This document shows, one piece after another, positions 8,519-17,187 of a stretch of 64,000 bases of DNA; position 1 is the stretch's first letter; each line of letters begins with the position of its first letter. The position numbers and the translations under genes are program-made. Location: positions 1,550,001 through 1,614,000 of the forward strand of contig NZ_CP063196.1 in assembly GCF_003574835.2 (NCBI RefSeq), written 5' to 3'. This stretch comes from Thermobifida halotolerans (lineage in GTDB: Bacteria; Actinomycetota; Actinomycetes; Streptosporangiales; Streptosporangiaceae). The notes beneath the pieces are model-generated. The model saw nothing but the letters and a program-made list of their open reading frames with translations, searched no databases and had not been told where the DNA came from.

Positions 8519-8985
8519 GCCGCCGAGGACGCCAGGAGCCGCTCGAAGCAGACGCTCTCCTCGCAGTCCACGTAGTGCCCGAACCGGTCGATCCGCCGGT
8601 AGCCGCACCGCTCGTACAACCGCAGCGCCTCCGGTTGCTGGATGCCCGCCTCAAGGCGCATGCGGACCGCACCGCGGTTGACGGCCGCCTCCTCCAGCGC
8701 CCGCAGCAGGACCTCGCCGATCCGGCGCCCCCGCCAGGCGGGCGTGACGTACATGCGTTTGATCTCGTAGGTCGTCTCGTCCAGGCGGCGCAGCCCGCCG
8801 CATCCCACCGACACGGCGGTCTCGGCGTCGCGGGCCAGCAGGAACACGTCCATGTCCGCGGCCGAGGGCTTGGGGCCGCGTTCGAGGTCGATTCCGTACC
8901 GTCTGATGATCTCCGCTTCCTGCTCCTGGCGCAGTTTCACGCCGACGGGGTCGTCCCAGCTTGTGGCTTCCACGATCACTCCCAC
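8515..8985 (-). CDS. GNAT-family N-acetyltransferase
   Basis: The 156-residue protein shows the GNAT acetyl-CoA-binding core KRMYVTPAWRGRRIGEVLLRALE (residues ~75-97; RGRRIG is the Q/RxxGxG/A pyrophosphate loop) and a C-terminal LYERCGYRRIDRFG. The N-terminal part (DLERGPKPSAADMDVFLLA) is typical of small stand-alone GNATs. The gene leads a two-gene unit with the gamma-glutamylcyclotransferase-like gene (4-base overlap). The acetyl acceptor cannot be inferred. Confidence 0.82.
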   Translation of the reverse strand: MGVIVEATSWDDPVGVKLRQEQEAEIIRRYGIDLERGPKPSAADMDVFLLARDAETAVSVGCGGLRRLDETTYEIKRMYVTPAWRGRRIGEVLLRALEEAAVNRGAVRMRLEAGIQQPEALRLYERCGYRRIDRFGHYVDCEESVCFERLLASSAA

Positions 8986-9111
8986 GCGCAGCAGGCTACC
9001 CCGATCACCGGTGTGGGCTCCGTGGTTCGCGTCGATTGGACGTCACCGCTCGGTCACGCACCGGGACGGACGCGGCGGTGGCGGCCGGTGAAGTCGCAGG
9101 CGGGGCGGGCG

Positions 9112-10065
9112 CTAGGCGAGCGCGGGCAGGATCTCGGTGGCGTAGAACTCGAAGAACCCGTCCTGGTCGCGGCCGATGTTGCTGATGTAGACCTCGTCGA
9201 CCCCGGCCTCGACGTACTCGGAGATCGCGGTGAGGTACTCGTCAGGGTCGGGGCCGCACGGCATCTGCGCCGCCACCCGTTCGGTGGTGACCAGTTCGGC
9301 GAGCTGGGCGAAGTGCCGGGGCAGCGGCAGCAGTTGCGCGGCCTCCCCCGGCAGGGCGTCGTTGGGCCACCGCCTGCGGGCGTACTCCCGCGCCTCGTTC
9401 CGGTCGGGGCCCCAGCAGACCTTCAGGCCTGACTGGATCGGCTTGCCCGAGCCGCCGTGGTCGCGGAACTCCTCGATCACCGTCGGGGCGGTGCCCATGG
9501 TGATCAGGCCGTCGCCGATCCGCCCGGCCAGACGGGCCGATCCGGTGCCGAACGCCGAGACGAACACCGGGGGAGGCCGGTCGGGGAGGGTGTACAGCCG
9601 TGCGGTGTCGACCTGGTAGTGGCGGCCCCGGTGGCTGGTGAGGCGGCCGCTCCACAGTTCGCGGATGAGGCCCACGGCCTCCTCGAGCATCTCCCGGCGC
9701 TCCTCGGCGGACGGCCAGCGTTCGGCCACGACGTGCTCGTTGAGGGCCTCGCCGGTGCCCACGCCGAAGGTGAGGCCGCCGTGTAGCTGGCAGGCGGCGG
9801 TGGCGGCGGCCTGCGCGGTGATCACCGGGTGGATTCGCATGATGGGGCAGGTCACGGCGGTGGTCACGGGCAGCGAGGTGGCCTCGCCGAGCGCACCGAT
9901 GACCGACCACACGAACGGGCTGTGGCCCTGTTCGTCCAGCCACGGGTGGAAGTGGTCGGAGATCCACAGAGCCGAGAATCCGGCCTCCTCGGCCCCGCGC
10001 GCCTGGCGGACGAGTTCGCGCGGCCCGTTCTCCTCGCTGGCCAGGAAGTATCCGAATCGTGTCAT
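9112..10065 (-). CDS. LLM-class F420-dependent oxidoreductase (F420-dependent glucose-6-phosphate dehydrogenase-like)
   Basis: This 317-residue protein has the luciferase-like TIM-barrel pattern: GYFLASEENGPRELVRQA at the start, SALWISDHFHPW, TSLPVTTAVTCPIMRIHP, then VFVSAFGTGSARLAGRIGDGLI. The SDHFHPW motif and length fit the actinobacterial subgroup close to F420-dependent glucose-6-phosphate dehydrogenase, which uses deazaflavin F420 as hydride acceptor. GAGGAG lies 6 bases before the ATG. The gene is divergent from the SigJ gene with 86 bases between. The exact substrate is not inferable. Confidence 0.82.
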   Translation of the reverse strand: MTRFGYFLASEENGPRELVRQARGAEEAGFSALWISDHFHPWLDEQGHSPFVWSVIGALGEATSLPVTTAVTCPIMRIHPVITAQAAATAACQLHGGLTFGVGTGEALNEHVVAERWPSAEERREMLEEAVGLIRELWSGRLTSHRGRHYQVDTARLYTLPDRPPPVFVSAFGTGSARLAGRIGDGLITMGTAPTVIEEFRDHGGSGKPIQSGLKVCWGPDRNEAREYARRRWPNDALPGEAAQLLPLPRHFAQLAELVTTERVAAQMPCGPDPDEYLTAISEYVEAGVDEVYISNIGRDQDGFFEFYATEILPALA

Positions 10066-10151
10066 CGACGTCTCCTCTGCCGGCAGCCGTTCCCGGCTCC
10101 GCTAACCGGGGGCGGGAACGCTAATCCCGGGAGCTGTGGCATGCTGCGTGC

Positions 10152-11069
10152 GTGACCGCGGACACCGACGGGGCAGCCGAGTTCGAGACGCACCGGGGGC
10201 GGCTCTTCGCCATCGCCTACCGGATGCTGGGGTCGGCCGCAGAGGCCGAGGACGCGGTCCAGGACACCTACCTGCGCTGGCACGCCGCCGACCGCTCCGC
10301 CGTCGCCACCCCCGCGGCCTGGCTGACCCGGGTGCTCGCCAACCTGTGCGTCAACCGGCTGACCTCGGCCCGCGTCCGTCGGGAGCGCTATCCGGGGCCG
10401 TGGCTGCCCGAGCCCGTACTGACGGGAAGCGCGGCGGGTGAGGCGCCGCTGGGCCCCCTGGAGACCGCCGAGCAGCGCGACTCCGTCTCGTTCGCGCTGC
10501 TGACGCTGATGGAGCGGCTCACCCCCGTCGAACGAGCGGTGTTCGTGCTGCGCGAGGCGTTCGGGTACAGCCACCGCGAGGTCGCCGGAATCCTGGACAC
10601 CACCGAGGAGTCCTCCCGGCAGGCGCACCGGCGGGCACGGCAGCGGCTCGCCGGGGAGCGGCGGTTCGAACCCTCGCCCCGGCACTGGCGGGAGACCGTG
10701 CACCGCTTTCTGGACGCCGCGCGCGGCGGCGACCTCGCGGAGTTGGAGAAGCTGCTGGCCGAGGACGTCGTGTTCTGGAGCGACGGGGGCGGCAGGGCCA
10801 GCGCGTCCCGGCGGCCCGTACCGGGCAGGGAGAAGGTGCTGCGGCTGCTCGGCGGGCTCCTGCGTCAGCTCACCCCCGAACACGAGTTGCGTGCGGTCGA
10901 GGTCAACGGTGCTCCGGCGGTTCTCGTGCTGCTGTCGGGGGAGCCGGTCTCGGTGCTCGTGCCCGAGGGGCGCGACGGCCGCGTCGCCGCGGTCCGCACC
11001 GTCGTCAACCCCGACAAGCTCGGTTTCCTCGCCGAGCAGCTCGCCCGCACCCCGCCGACGAAGATGTGA
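10152..11069 (+). CDS. sigJ: ECF41/SigJ-family RNA polymerase sigma factor with C-terminal SnoaL-like domain
   Basis: The 305-residue protein starts with a region 2 (GRLFAIAYRMLGSAAEAEDAVQDTYLRW) and a region 4 (LTPVERAVFVLREAFGYSHREVAGIL, residues ~128-153). A SnoaL/NTF2-like extension of ~110 residues follows, carrying WSDGGGR and NPDKL, both hallmarks of ECF41 sigma factors. In ECF41 proteins this extension replaces an anti-sigma factor and controls activity. ECF41 genes usually sit beside an oxidoreductase, epimerase or carboxymuconolactone decarboxylase they regulate. Here an FAD-dependent oxidoreductase follows after 97 bases. The GTG start at 10152 gives the expected N terminus, although no clear ribosome binding site precedes it. 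Confidence 0.88.
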   Translation: MTADTDGAAEFETHRGRLFAIAYRMLGSAAEAEDAVQDTYLRWHAADRSAVATPAAWLTRVLANLCVNRLTSARVRRERYPGPWLPEPVLTGSAAGEAPLGPLETAEQRDSVSFALLTLMERLTPVERAVFVLREAFGYSHREVAGILDTTEESSRQAHRRARQRLAGERRFEPSPRHWRETVHRFLDAARGGDLAELEKLLAEDVVFWSDGGGRASASRRPVPGREKVLRLLGGLLRQLTPEHELRAVEVNGAPAVLVLLSGEPVSVLVPEGRDGRVAAVRTVVNPDKLGFLAEQLARTPPTKM

Positions 11070-11166
11070 TCCGAATCACCCATCCTTCCGCTCACGGTTG
11101 CCGCCACCACCCGGTTCAGGTCACGACGCCCCACACGGGGGCGGCGCACCGAAGGAAGGAGCCGGA

Positions 11167-12360
11167 ATGGACAGGCACAGGGTCGTGATCGTCGGGGCGG
11201 GGTACGCGGGACTCACCGCGGCCCGGACGGTGGCCGCGCGCACGCGGTCCGACAGGGTCGAGGTCGTCCTCGTCAACGCACGGGACCACTTCGTCGAACG
11301 CGTCCGGCTGCACCAGGTCGCCTCAGGGCAGCCGGTCCCCGGACGCCCGCTGGCCGACCTGCTGGAGGGGACGGGGATCACGCTCGTCGTCGCACGGGTG
11401 GAGCGCATCGACACCGGAACGCGGACCGTCCACGCCGACGCCGCCGGACAGGCGATCACCGTCGGCTACGACACCCTTGTCCACGCCCTCGGCAGCGGTG
11501 CCGCCGACACCGCGGGCGTGCCCGGCGCCGCCGAGCACGCCCGCACCCTCGCCGACCTCGCCTCGGCGCGGGAGACCGCCGCCCTCCTCGCCTCCGAAGC
11601 GGCGACGGCCGAAAGGAGCGTCGTGGTCGTCGGCGGCGGGCTCACCGGGATCGAGGCGGCCGCGGAACTCGCCGAGACCCGCCCCGGCGCGCGGGTACGG
11701 CTCGTCACACGGGGCGAGGCCGGAACCGGGCTGTCCCCGCGCGGCCGACGGCACCTGCGCCGCACCCTCGACCGGCTCGGCGTGCGCCTGCACGAGCGCG
11801 TCGGCGTCACCGAGGTGCGCTCCGACGGAGTGCGGCTGGACGACGGCACCGTGCTGCACGCCGACGCCGTGGTGTGGAACACCGGCTTTCGCGTCCCCGA
11901 CCTGGCACGCGAGGCGGGCATCACCGTGGACTCCCACGGCCGCGTCGTCGTCGACGCCACCCTGCGCTCCGTGTCCCACCCCGACGTCTACGCGGTCGGC
12001 GACGCCGCCCGGGCGCCCGGCCCGGGCGGACGGGAGTTGCGCATGGCCTGCGCCACCGGACTGCCCATGGGCGCAGCGGCGGGCCGTGCCGTCGCCGAGC
12101 GCCTGGCGGGACGGCCCGCGCCGCCGCTGCGCTTCCGGTACCGCATCCAGTGCGTGAGCCTGGGGCGGCGCGACGGACTCGTCCAGTTCGTCGGTGCCGA
12201 CGACACCCCGCACGCGGCGGTGCTGACCGGACGGCCCGCCGCCCTGGTCAAGGAAGCCGTGGTGCGCGGCGCCGCGCTGTTCGCGCAGCGCCTGTCCGGT
12301 CTGCCCGCGCGCCGTCGGCGTCCGGTCACACACGGGAGGGGCGCGACCGCGGCGGTGTGA
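11167..12360 (+). CDS. NAD(P)/FAD-dependent oxidoreductase, type-II NADH dehydrogenase-like (probable SigJ target)
   Basis: The 397-residue protein has two dinucleotide-binding motifs, VVIVGAGYAGLTAARTVA at the N terminus and VVVVGGGLTGIEAAAELAE near residue 155. It also has the C-terminal FAD block HPDVYAVGDAA. This is the layout of NDH-2 and AIF-type flavoproteins, which pass electrons from NAD(P)H to quinone or another acceptor. No C-terminal membrane helix is obvious; the end is basic. GAAGGAAGGAGC precedes the ATG. It lies 97 bases after the ECF41 sigma gene, the usual place for an ECF41 target. I did not find a convincing ECF41 promoter (TGTCACA-type) in that gap. Confidence 0.83.
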   Translation: MDRHRVVIVGAGYAGLTAARTVAARTRSDRVEVVLVNARDHFVERVRLHQVASGQPVPGRPLADLLEGTGITLVVARVERIDTGTRTVHADAAGQAITVGYDTLVHALGSGAADTAGVPGAAEHARTLADLASARETAALLASEAATAERSVVVVGGGLTGIEAAAELAETRPGARVRLVTRGEAGTGLSPRGRRHLRRTLDRLGVRLHERVGVTEVRSDGVRLDDGTVLHADAVVWNTGFRVPDLAREAGITVDSHGRVVVDATLRSVSHPDVYAVGDAARAPGPGGRELRMACATGLPMGAAAGRAVAERLAGRPAPPLRFRYRIQCVSLGRRDGLVQFVGADDTPHAAVLTGRPAALVKEAVVRGAALFAQRLSGLPARRRRPVTHGRGATAAV

Positions 12361-12499
12361 ACGCTCCCACGCACCGTGTGTAAAAGCCGGACCCGCGGCT
12401 AGAGAGCCGGATACGCGGCACACGGGACGGGCGGTGGTCGCGGGCGGGACCGGTGGTTCGGCGGGGAACCCGCGGTGGGACGCCCGGCGAGGAGCAACG

Positions 12500-13921
12500 G
12501 TGGCGAGATCCGAAGCGGCGAGGGCTCCCAGCGGGGGCGAGGTGAGCATCGCCCACGTGGCGATGATCGCGGCGGCCGCGGCGATGGGCGGCTTCCTGTT
12601 CGGTTACGACAGCGCCGTCATCAACGGCGCGGTGAGCGCGGTCCAGGAGACCTTCCAGGTGGGGGCGACCGTGATCGGGTTCACGGTCGCCTCCGCCCTG
12701 CTCGGCTCCGCCGTGGGCGCCGCGATCGCGGGCGCGCTGGCCGACCGGCTGGGACGCATCAGGGTCATGCAGATCGCGGCGGTGCTGTTCGCCGCCAGCG
12801 CCGTCGGCTCGGCGCTGCCCTTCACCGTCTGGGACCTGGCCTGGTGGCGCGTGGTGGGCGGGGCGGCGATCGGTATCGCCTCGGTGATCGCCCCCACCTA
12901 CATCGCCGAGGTGTCCCCGGCCGCCTACCGCGGGCGGCTCTCCTCGCTGCAGCAGTTGGCGATCGTCCTGGGGATCGCCACCTCCCAGTTGGTCAACTAC
13001 GGGTTGGCCGCCGCGGCCGGAGGCAGTGCCCTGAACCCGCTCGGCCCGCTGCAGGCCTGGCAGTGGATGCTCGGCATCGAGACCGTGCCCGCGGCCCTGT
13101 ACTTCCTGCTGTCCCTGGTCATTCCCGAGTCACCGCGCCACCTGGTGCGCGTGGGCCGCGCCGACCAGGCGCGCCGGGTGCTCGCCGAGGTCGAGGGCGG
13201 TGACGTGGACGGGCGCGTGGCCGAGATCCGCCGTGCCCTCGGGGCGGAGCGACGTCCCCACCTGCGGGACCTGCGCGGCCGCTACGGCCTGCTGGGCATC
13301 GTGTGGGTCGGCATGGCGCTGTCGGCGTTCCAGCAGCTGGTCGGCATCAACGTGATCTTCTACTACTCGGCGTCGCTGTGGCAGTCGGTGGGCATCGCCG
13401 AGACCGACTCACTGCTGCTGAGCCTGTTCACCTCCGTCGTCAACATCGTCGGCACCTTCATCGCGATCGCCCTGGTGGACCGCGTCGGCCGCAAACCGCT
13501 GCTGCTGGTCGGCTCGGCGGGCATGAGCGTGGCGCTGGGCGTGACCGCGTTCGCGTTCGACCACGCCCAGGGCAGCGGGGACGACGTGGTGCTGCCGCCG
13601 GAGTGGGCGCTGGTGGCGCTGCTGTCGGCCAGCACGTTCGTGCTGTTCTTCGCCCTGTCGTGGGGCGTGGTCACCTGGGTGCTGCTGGGCGAGATGTTCC
13701 CGCTGCGTATCCGTGCCGCCGCCATGGCCGTGGCCACGGCCACCCAGTGGATCGCCAACTGGCTGGTGACCGTCACCTTCCCGCCGCTGCGCGACTGGAG
13801 CCTGTCGGGCACCTACCTGGTCTACACGTCCTTCGCGCTGCTGTCCTTCGTGTTCGTGGCCAGATACATCAGGGAGACGAAGGGCCGGACCCTGGAGTCG
13901 ATGGGAGAGCTCGCGGACTGA
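12500..13921 (+). CDS. MFS sugar:proton symporter (sugar porter family)
   Basis: The 473-residue membrane protein has sugar-porter signatures: GGFLFGYDSAVINGA in helix 1, ADRLGRIRVM between helices 2 and 3, PESPRHLVRVGR after helix 6, FQQLVGINVIFYYS in helix 7, DRVGRKPLLL between helices 8 and 9 and the C-terminal ETKGRTLESMGE. It should import a monosaccharide or polyol with protons across the cytoplasmic membrane. I chose the GTG at 12500 because GAGGAG lies 5 bases upstream; an internal GTG at 12542 is an alternative. A strong hairpin follows the stop. Confidence 0.9.
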   Translation: MARSEAARAPSGGEVSIAHVAMIAAAAAMGGFLFGYDSAVINGAVSAVQETFQVGATVIGFTVASALLGSAVGAAIAGALADRLGRIRVMQIAAVLFAASAVGSALPFTVWDLAWWRVVGGAAIGIASVIAPTYIAEVSPAAYRGRLSSLQQLAIVLGIATSQLVNYGLAAAAGGSALNPLGPLQAWQWMLGIETVPAALYFLLSLVIPESPRHLVRVGRADQARRVLAEVEGGDVDGRVAEIRRALGAERRPHLRDLRGRYGLLGIVWVGMALSAFQQLVGINVIFYYSASLWQSVGIAETDSLLLSLFTSVVNIVGTFIAIALVDRVGRKPLLLVGSAGMSVALGVTAFAFDHAQGSGDDVVLPPEWALVALLSASTFVLFFALSWGVVTWVLLGEMFPLRIRAAAMAVATATQWIANWLVTVTFPPLRDWSLSGTYLVYTSFALLSFVFVARYIRETKGRTLESMGELAD

Positions 13922-13979
13922 GTCCTCGGCCTTCCGCCCCTCCACGGCCACCGCCCCTGGTGGCGCCCGTGGTACGGGT

Positions 13980-14013
13980 GCGCCCCCGCGGGTCCTCGGA
14001 CCCGCGGGGGCGC
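13980..14013. terminator. Bidirectional terminator hairpin between sugar porter and SulP genes
   Basis: A perfect 16-base inverted repeat, GCGCCCCCGCGGGTCC (13980-13995) and its complement (13998-14013), lies between two convergent genes. It most likely ends both transcripts. There is no U-tract. Confidence 0.8.
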
Positions 14014-14032
14014 CTGCCGCGGAGGGCCGTGG

Positions 14033-15523
14033 CTAGTGGTTTCCGGCCAGTTCTCCGGTGAGGGTGCTGTGGATGCGGGCGCTGTGGGAGTTCAGACCGA
14101 CGATCTCCACGGTCTTGCCGCGGTCGGCGTACTTGGTGGTGACCGCGTCGAGCGCCGCGACGGAGGAGGCGTCCCAGATGTGCGCCGCGCTCAGGTCGAT
14201 GATGACGTGCTCGGGGTCGTTTCTGTAGTCGAACTGGTAGACGAGGTCGTTGCTGGAGGCGAAGAACAGCTCGCCGGTGACCACGTAGACGATGTGGCCG
14301 CCCTCGGGGTCGGGCACCGAGGAGACCTCGACCAGGTGGGCGACCCGGCGGGCGAAGATGACCATGGCGGTGATGACCCCGGCGACGACGCCGATGGCGA
14401 GGTTGTGGGTGACCACCACGATCACCACGGTGACCGTCATGACGGTGGTCTCGCCGATGGGCATCCGCCTGAGCGTCGCGGGGGCGACGGAGTGCCAGTC
14501 GAACGTCGAGACCGACACGATGATCATCACGGCGACCAGGGCGGCCATGGGGATCTGGGAGACCCAGGGGCCGAAGGCGATGCACAGGACCATCAGGAAC
14601 ACGCCGGCCAGGAACGTGGAGAAACGGGTCCGGGCCCCCGCGGTCTTGACGTTGATCATGGTCTGGCCGATCATCGCGCAGCCGCCCATGCCGCCGAAGC
14701 AGCCGGTGACGATGTTGGCGATGCCCTGGCCGATGGCCTCGCGGGTCTTGTTGGAGTGGGTGTCGGTGATGTCGTCCACCAGCTTGGCCGTCATCAGCGA
14801 CTCCATCAGCCCGACCAGTGCGAACGCGAACGCGTAGGGGGCGATGAGGGTGAGGGTGTCCAGGGTGGGCGGCACGTCGGGCAGGCCCGGTGCGGGCAGG
14901 GAGGAGGGCAGGGCCCCCTTGTCGCCGACGGTCGGCACGGCCAGGCCCGCACCGATCGTCAACGCGGTCAGCGCGACGATGGACACCAGCGGGGCGGGCA
15001 CGGCCCGGGTCAGCCTGGGGAAGAGGACCATGATGGCCAGCGCGCCCAGGACCAGGGGGTAGACGGTCCACGGAACGTCGCGCAGTTCGGGGACCTGGGC
15101 CATGAAGATCAGGATCGCCAGGGCGTTGACGAAGCCGACCATGACCGAGCGGGGGACGAACCGCATCAGCTTCGCCACTCCGAGCGAGCCGAGGAGGACC
15201 TGGAAGACCCCGCCCAGGATGACCGCGGCGACGAGGTGGCCCAGCCCGTACTCGCGCGCCAGTGGCGCCACGACCAGGGCCATCGCGCCGGTGGCCGCGG
15301 AGATCATCGCCGAGCGGCCGCCGACGACGGAGATGACCACGGCCATGGTGAAGGAGGCGAACAGGCCGACGCTGGGGTCGACTCCGGCGATGATCGAGAA
15401 CGAGATCGCCTCGGGGATCAGCGCGAGCGCGACGACCAGGCCCGCCAGAATCTCGGTGCGTACCGTGGACAACGGGGGGAGGGGGAGTCGGCGGCGCGGC
15501 CGGACCGTTCGTAGGAGGTTCAA
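14033..15523 (-). CDS. SulP-family inorganic anion transporter with STAS domain
   Basis: The 496-residue protein begins with the SulP signature ([27 protein letters not shown]). About ten membrane segments follow, with the conserved [18 protein letters not shown] loop, then a cytoplasmic STAS domain from ~residue 390 ([37 protein letters not shown]). SulP proteins carry sulfate, bicarbonate or other oxyanions; the substrate here is unknown. The start is uncertain: the TTG at 15523 lacks a ribosome binding site, but TAGATT lies 8 bases upstream, so a leaderless start is possible. A copy of the repeated element lies 258 bases upstream, oriented towards this gene. Confidence 0.85.
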   Translation of the reverse strand: MNLLRTVRPRRRLPLPPLSTVRTEILAGLVVALALIPEAISFSIIAGVDPSVGLFASFTMAVVISVVGGRSAMISAATGAMALVVAPLAREYGLGHLVAAVILGGVFQVLLGSLGVAKLMRFVPRSVMVGFVNALAILIFMAQVPELRDVPWTVYPLVLGALAIMVLFPRLTRAVPAPLVSIVALTALTIGAGLAVPTVGDKGALPSSLPAPGLPDVPPTLDTLTLIAPYAFAFALVGLMESLMTAKLVDDITDTHSNKTREAIGQGIANIVTGCFGGMGGCAMIGQTMINVKTAGARTRFSTFLAGVFLMVLCIAFGPWVSQIPMAALVAVMIIVSVSTFDWHSVAPATLRRMPIGETTVMTVTVVIVVVTHNLAIGVVAGVITAMVIFARRVAHLVEVSSVPDPEGGHIVYVVTGELFFASSNDLVYQFDYRNDPEHVIIDLSAAHIWDASSVAALDAVTTKYADRGKTVEIVGLNSHSARIHSTLTGELAGNH

Positions 15524-15777
15524 GAAACGCCAATCTAGTGCTGGGCAGCCCGAACGAGGGCGGCCTGAGCGGCCGGGGCTTCGGGAGGGGTACTGGAGGT
15601 CGGGGGCGTGTGCTCACCACTGCGGTGGTCGGTGCGGAAAGCCTCTCCAGTGGAGACCGTCCTGCCGGACGGAAGTCGTGCGGTGACCTTTCGGGAATCC
15701 GGGCGCGAGCGGCGTCGGTCGGCAGCCGCGGAATCGTCGACCGCCGGAAGCGGTCTCCGGCGGTTGGTACCTCCGGA

Positions 15778-15799
15778 ATCCTACCCTTACGTCACTGTC
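15778..15799 (-). promoter_or_regulatory. Repeated operator-like element, copy 1 (towards SulP)
   Basis: Read on the minus strand the site is GTGACGTAAGGGTAGGAT, matching the shared core ACGTNAGRGTAGRNT. The core ends in a -10-like TAGGAT pointing to the SulP gene. The left half is degenerate. Between the site and the SulP start lie several short perfect hairpins, including CCGCCGGA/TCCGGCGG (15741-15763) and TCTCCAGTGGAGA (15644-15656), so a long structured leader is possible. See the MerR entry for the regulon reading. Confidence 0.5.
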
Positions 15800-15899
15800 T
15801 GGATGGCTCCGAACGCATGAGAGTGTCCTCACAGACCCTGGTGAGGAAGGAAACCGTCGGGCAGGTGCCCGGTCTCCGACCGCCCGACGGTTCCCGTGC

Positions 15900-16402
15900 G
15901 GCGTCAGCCGGGCCGCCCCGAGCGGTCCGTGGCCGCGGTCAGGAGGTGCCCCGGCGGACAGCACGAAGAGCGCGACGAGTACGGGCAGCGCTCCCAGCGC
16001 CAGGACGGCGGGCTGGTAGGACCCGGACACCCCGTATCCGGCCGACAGCAGGAGCGGCCCCAGGACGGTGGAGCCCACGGCGACGGACCGGGTCAGACCG
16101 CGCAGCGAGCCCAGCGCGGCCGCCCGTGGTAGTGGGGGAGTGCGGCGGTGTGCACGGCACGTGTCGCCGCGGCCGCCGCGCCCAACGTGACTCCGTAGGC
16201 GGTGGCGGTGACTCCCGGCGGCACGAGCGGCAGCGGCGCGAGGCCGCCCGCGTGTGCGGCCATCGTCACGCAGACGAGCAGTTTGGGGGAGAAGCGGTCG
16301 GTGGCCGAGCCGAACAGCAGGGAGGCGGCCAGCCCCGCGAGGGCCTGCGGCAGGAAGTCGGCGGCGGCTTGGGCCGGAGTGAGTCCCTGCCAGCCCAGGA
16401 CC
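15900..16402 (-). pseudogene. MFS transporter pseudogene (C-terminal half only, frameshifted)
   Basis: On the minus strand from ~16402 the translation is that of an MFS permease's second half: LGWQGLTPAQAAADFLPQAL, LLFGSATDRFSPKLLVCVTM, AYGVTLGAAAAATRAVHTAALPHY. Near 16120 the frame must shift by one base to continue into the helix GSTVLGPLLLSAGYGVSGSY and ALGALPVLVALFVLSAG. One missing G in the run around 16121 would explain it. The first six helices are absent. The remnant sits between copies 1 and 2 of the repeated element, and copy 2 points into it, so an efflux pump was probably part of this regulon before decay. The rest of the 15524-16588 gap has no other gene. Confidence 0.65.
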
Positions 16403-16495
16403 GGGGCCCCGCCGGGAGCAGACGGCCTCCCCCGCGTGCCCGCCGGAGCGTCCCGGGTCTCTCCGCTCCTCCCCGGGGCCGCCCTCTCCGGGAAC

Positions 16496-16516
16496 CTACT
16501 CTAACGTTAGAGATGG
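16496..16516. promoter_or_regulatory. Repeated operator-like element, copy 2
   Basis: The site holds the perfect palindrome CTCTAACGTTAGAG within a wider CTACTCT...AGAGATGG context. On the minus strand it reads ACGTTAGAGTAGGTT, matching the shared core with a -10-like TAGGTT directed to the MFS remnant. It is also only 72 bases before the plus-strand zinc-ribbon gene, so it could serve both directions. Confidence 0.55.
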
Positions 16517-16588
16517 TTTGTTCTCCGTTCATGTCCGGCGGATCGCCCGCCGGACGGAGGAAGCGCCCGAACGGGAAGGAGAGGGCTC

Positions 16589-16963
16589 ATGCCCCGACAG
16601 CTGACCTGCCCCGAGTGCGGGGAGACCGAGGAGCTCACCGGGCGGCGCACCGACGAGGGCATCGAGGTGTCCTGCGACAGGTGCGGGGCGCGGTGGCCGC
16701 GCGACACCCCCTACTCGTGTGCCACCTGCGGTGGTCAGGACATCCACATGCGGGCCCAGGCCCTCACCCAGTACTCCCGGGGGACGCAGTTGTCCATCGT
16801 GGGCCTGCACCACGTCCCGCTGTGCGCCGTGTGCGACGCCGAGATGCTCGAACGCGCCAACCAGCACAAGCCGGTCCCCGGCCGCTACGAGCCCGCCGCC
16901 GTCCACAGGCGCGAGGACGGCGACGGCGGCGCGGCGTCGGAGTCCCTCATCCTGCCCCGGTGA
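16589..16963 (+). CDS. Small zinc-ribbon protein, uncharacterised
   Basis: The 124-residue soluble protein has four CxxC pairs in its first two thirds: CPEC (~7), CDRC (~29), CATC (~44) and CAVC (~79). These suit two structural zinc sites. The C-terminal ~40 residues are polar and probably disordered. AAGGAGAG precedes the ATG by 7 bases. I do not recognise a named family. Zinc ribbons of this size often bind nucleic acids, ribosomes or RNA polymerase, which would fit neighbours coding for RF3 and an RNA polymerase helicase, but this is only inference. Copy 2 of the repeated element lies upstream and copy 3 downstream. Confidence 0.7.
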   Translation: MPRQLTCPECGETEELTGRRTDEGIEVSCDRCGARWPRDTPYSCATCGGQDIHMRAQALTQYSRGTQLSIVGLHHVPLCAVCDAEMLERANQHKPVPGRYEPAAVHRREDGDGGAASESLILPR

Positions 16964-17126
16964 CCCCGGGCGGGCGCGGCACGCGGAGAACGGGTTCCGC
17001 GTGTCCGCGCGCGGAGGAACGTGGCTGCGGCGGCACGGACGTCGACAAAGGGGAGACGTCCGCGCCGCCGCGAGGGAAAAACCAGCGAGTACGCGTCGGA
17101 AGCGGTGCTGGACTCCCGTCCGGAAA

Positions 17127-17150
17127 CTCTACTCTCCCGTGAGGGTAGAC
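17127..17150. promoter_or_regulatory. Repeated operator-like element, copy 3 (orphan)
   Basis: CTCTACTC and GGGTAGAC flank TCCCGTGA to form a 24-base imperfect dyad. It matches the element upstream of the small gene at 19531 at all but a few central positions. It lies between the 3' ends of the zinc-ribbon and RF3 genes, with no convincing gene start in either direction, so it may be a relic. An ATG touches it at 17151, but only a short, unconvincing frame follows. Confidence 0.45.
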
Positions 17151-17187
17151 ATGAACGGCGGGCCCCGCGGGAACCGCCGAGGAGCGT

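Noticed and set aside
14036-15514. A 492-codon open frame antisense to the SulP gene
   Set aside because: The translation is Gly/Asp/His-rich low complexity, the typical antisense shadow of a GC-rich membrane-protein gene.
16496-16516. Copy 2 as an ECF sigma promoter (GGAAC...CGTT)
   Set aside because: The gap between GGAAC and CGTT is only 9 bases, whereas ECF promoters need about 16.
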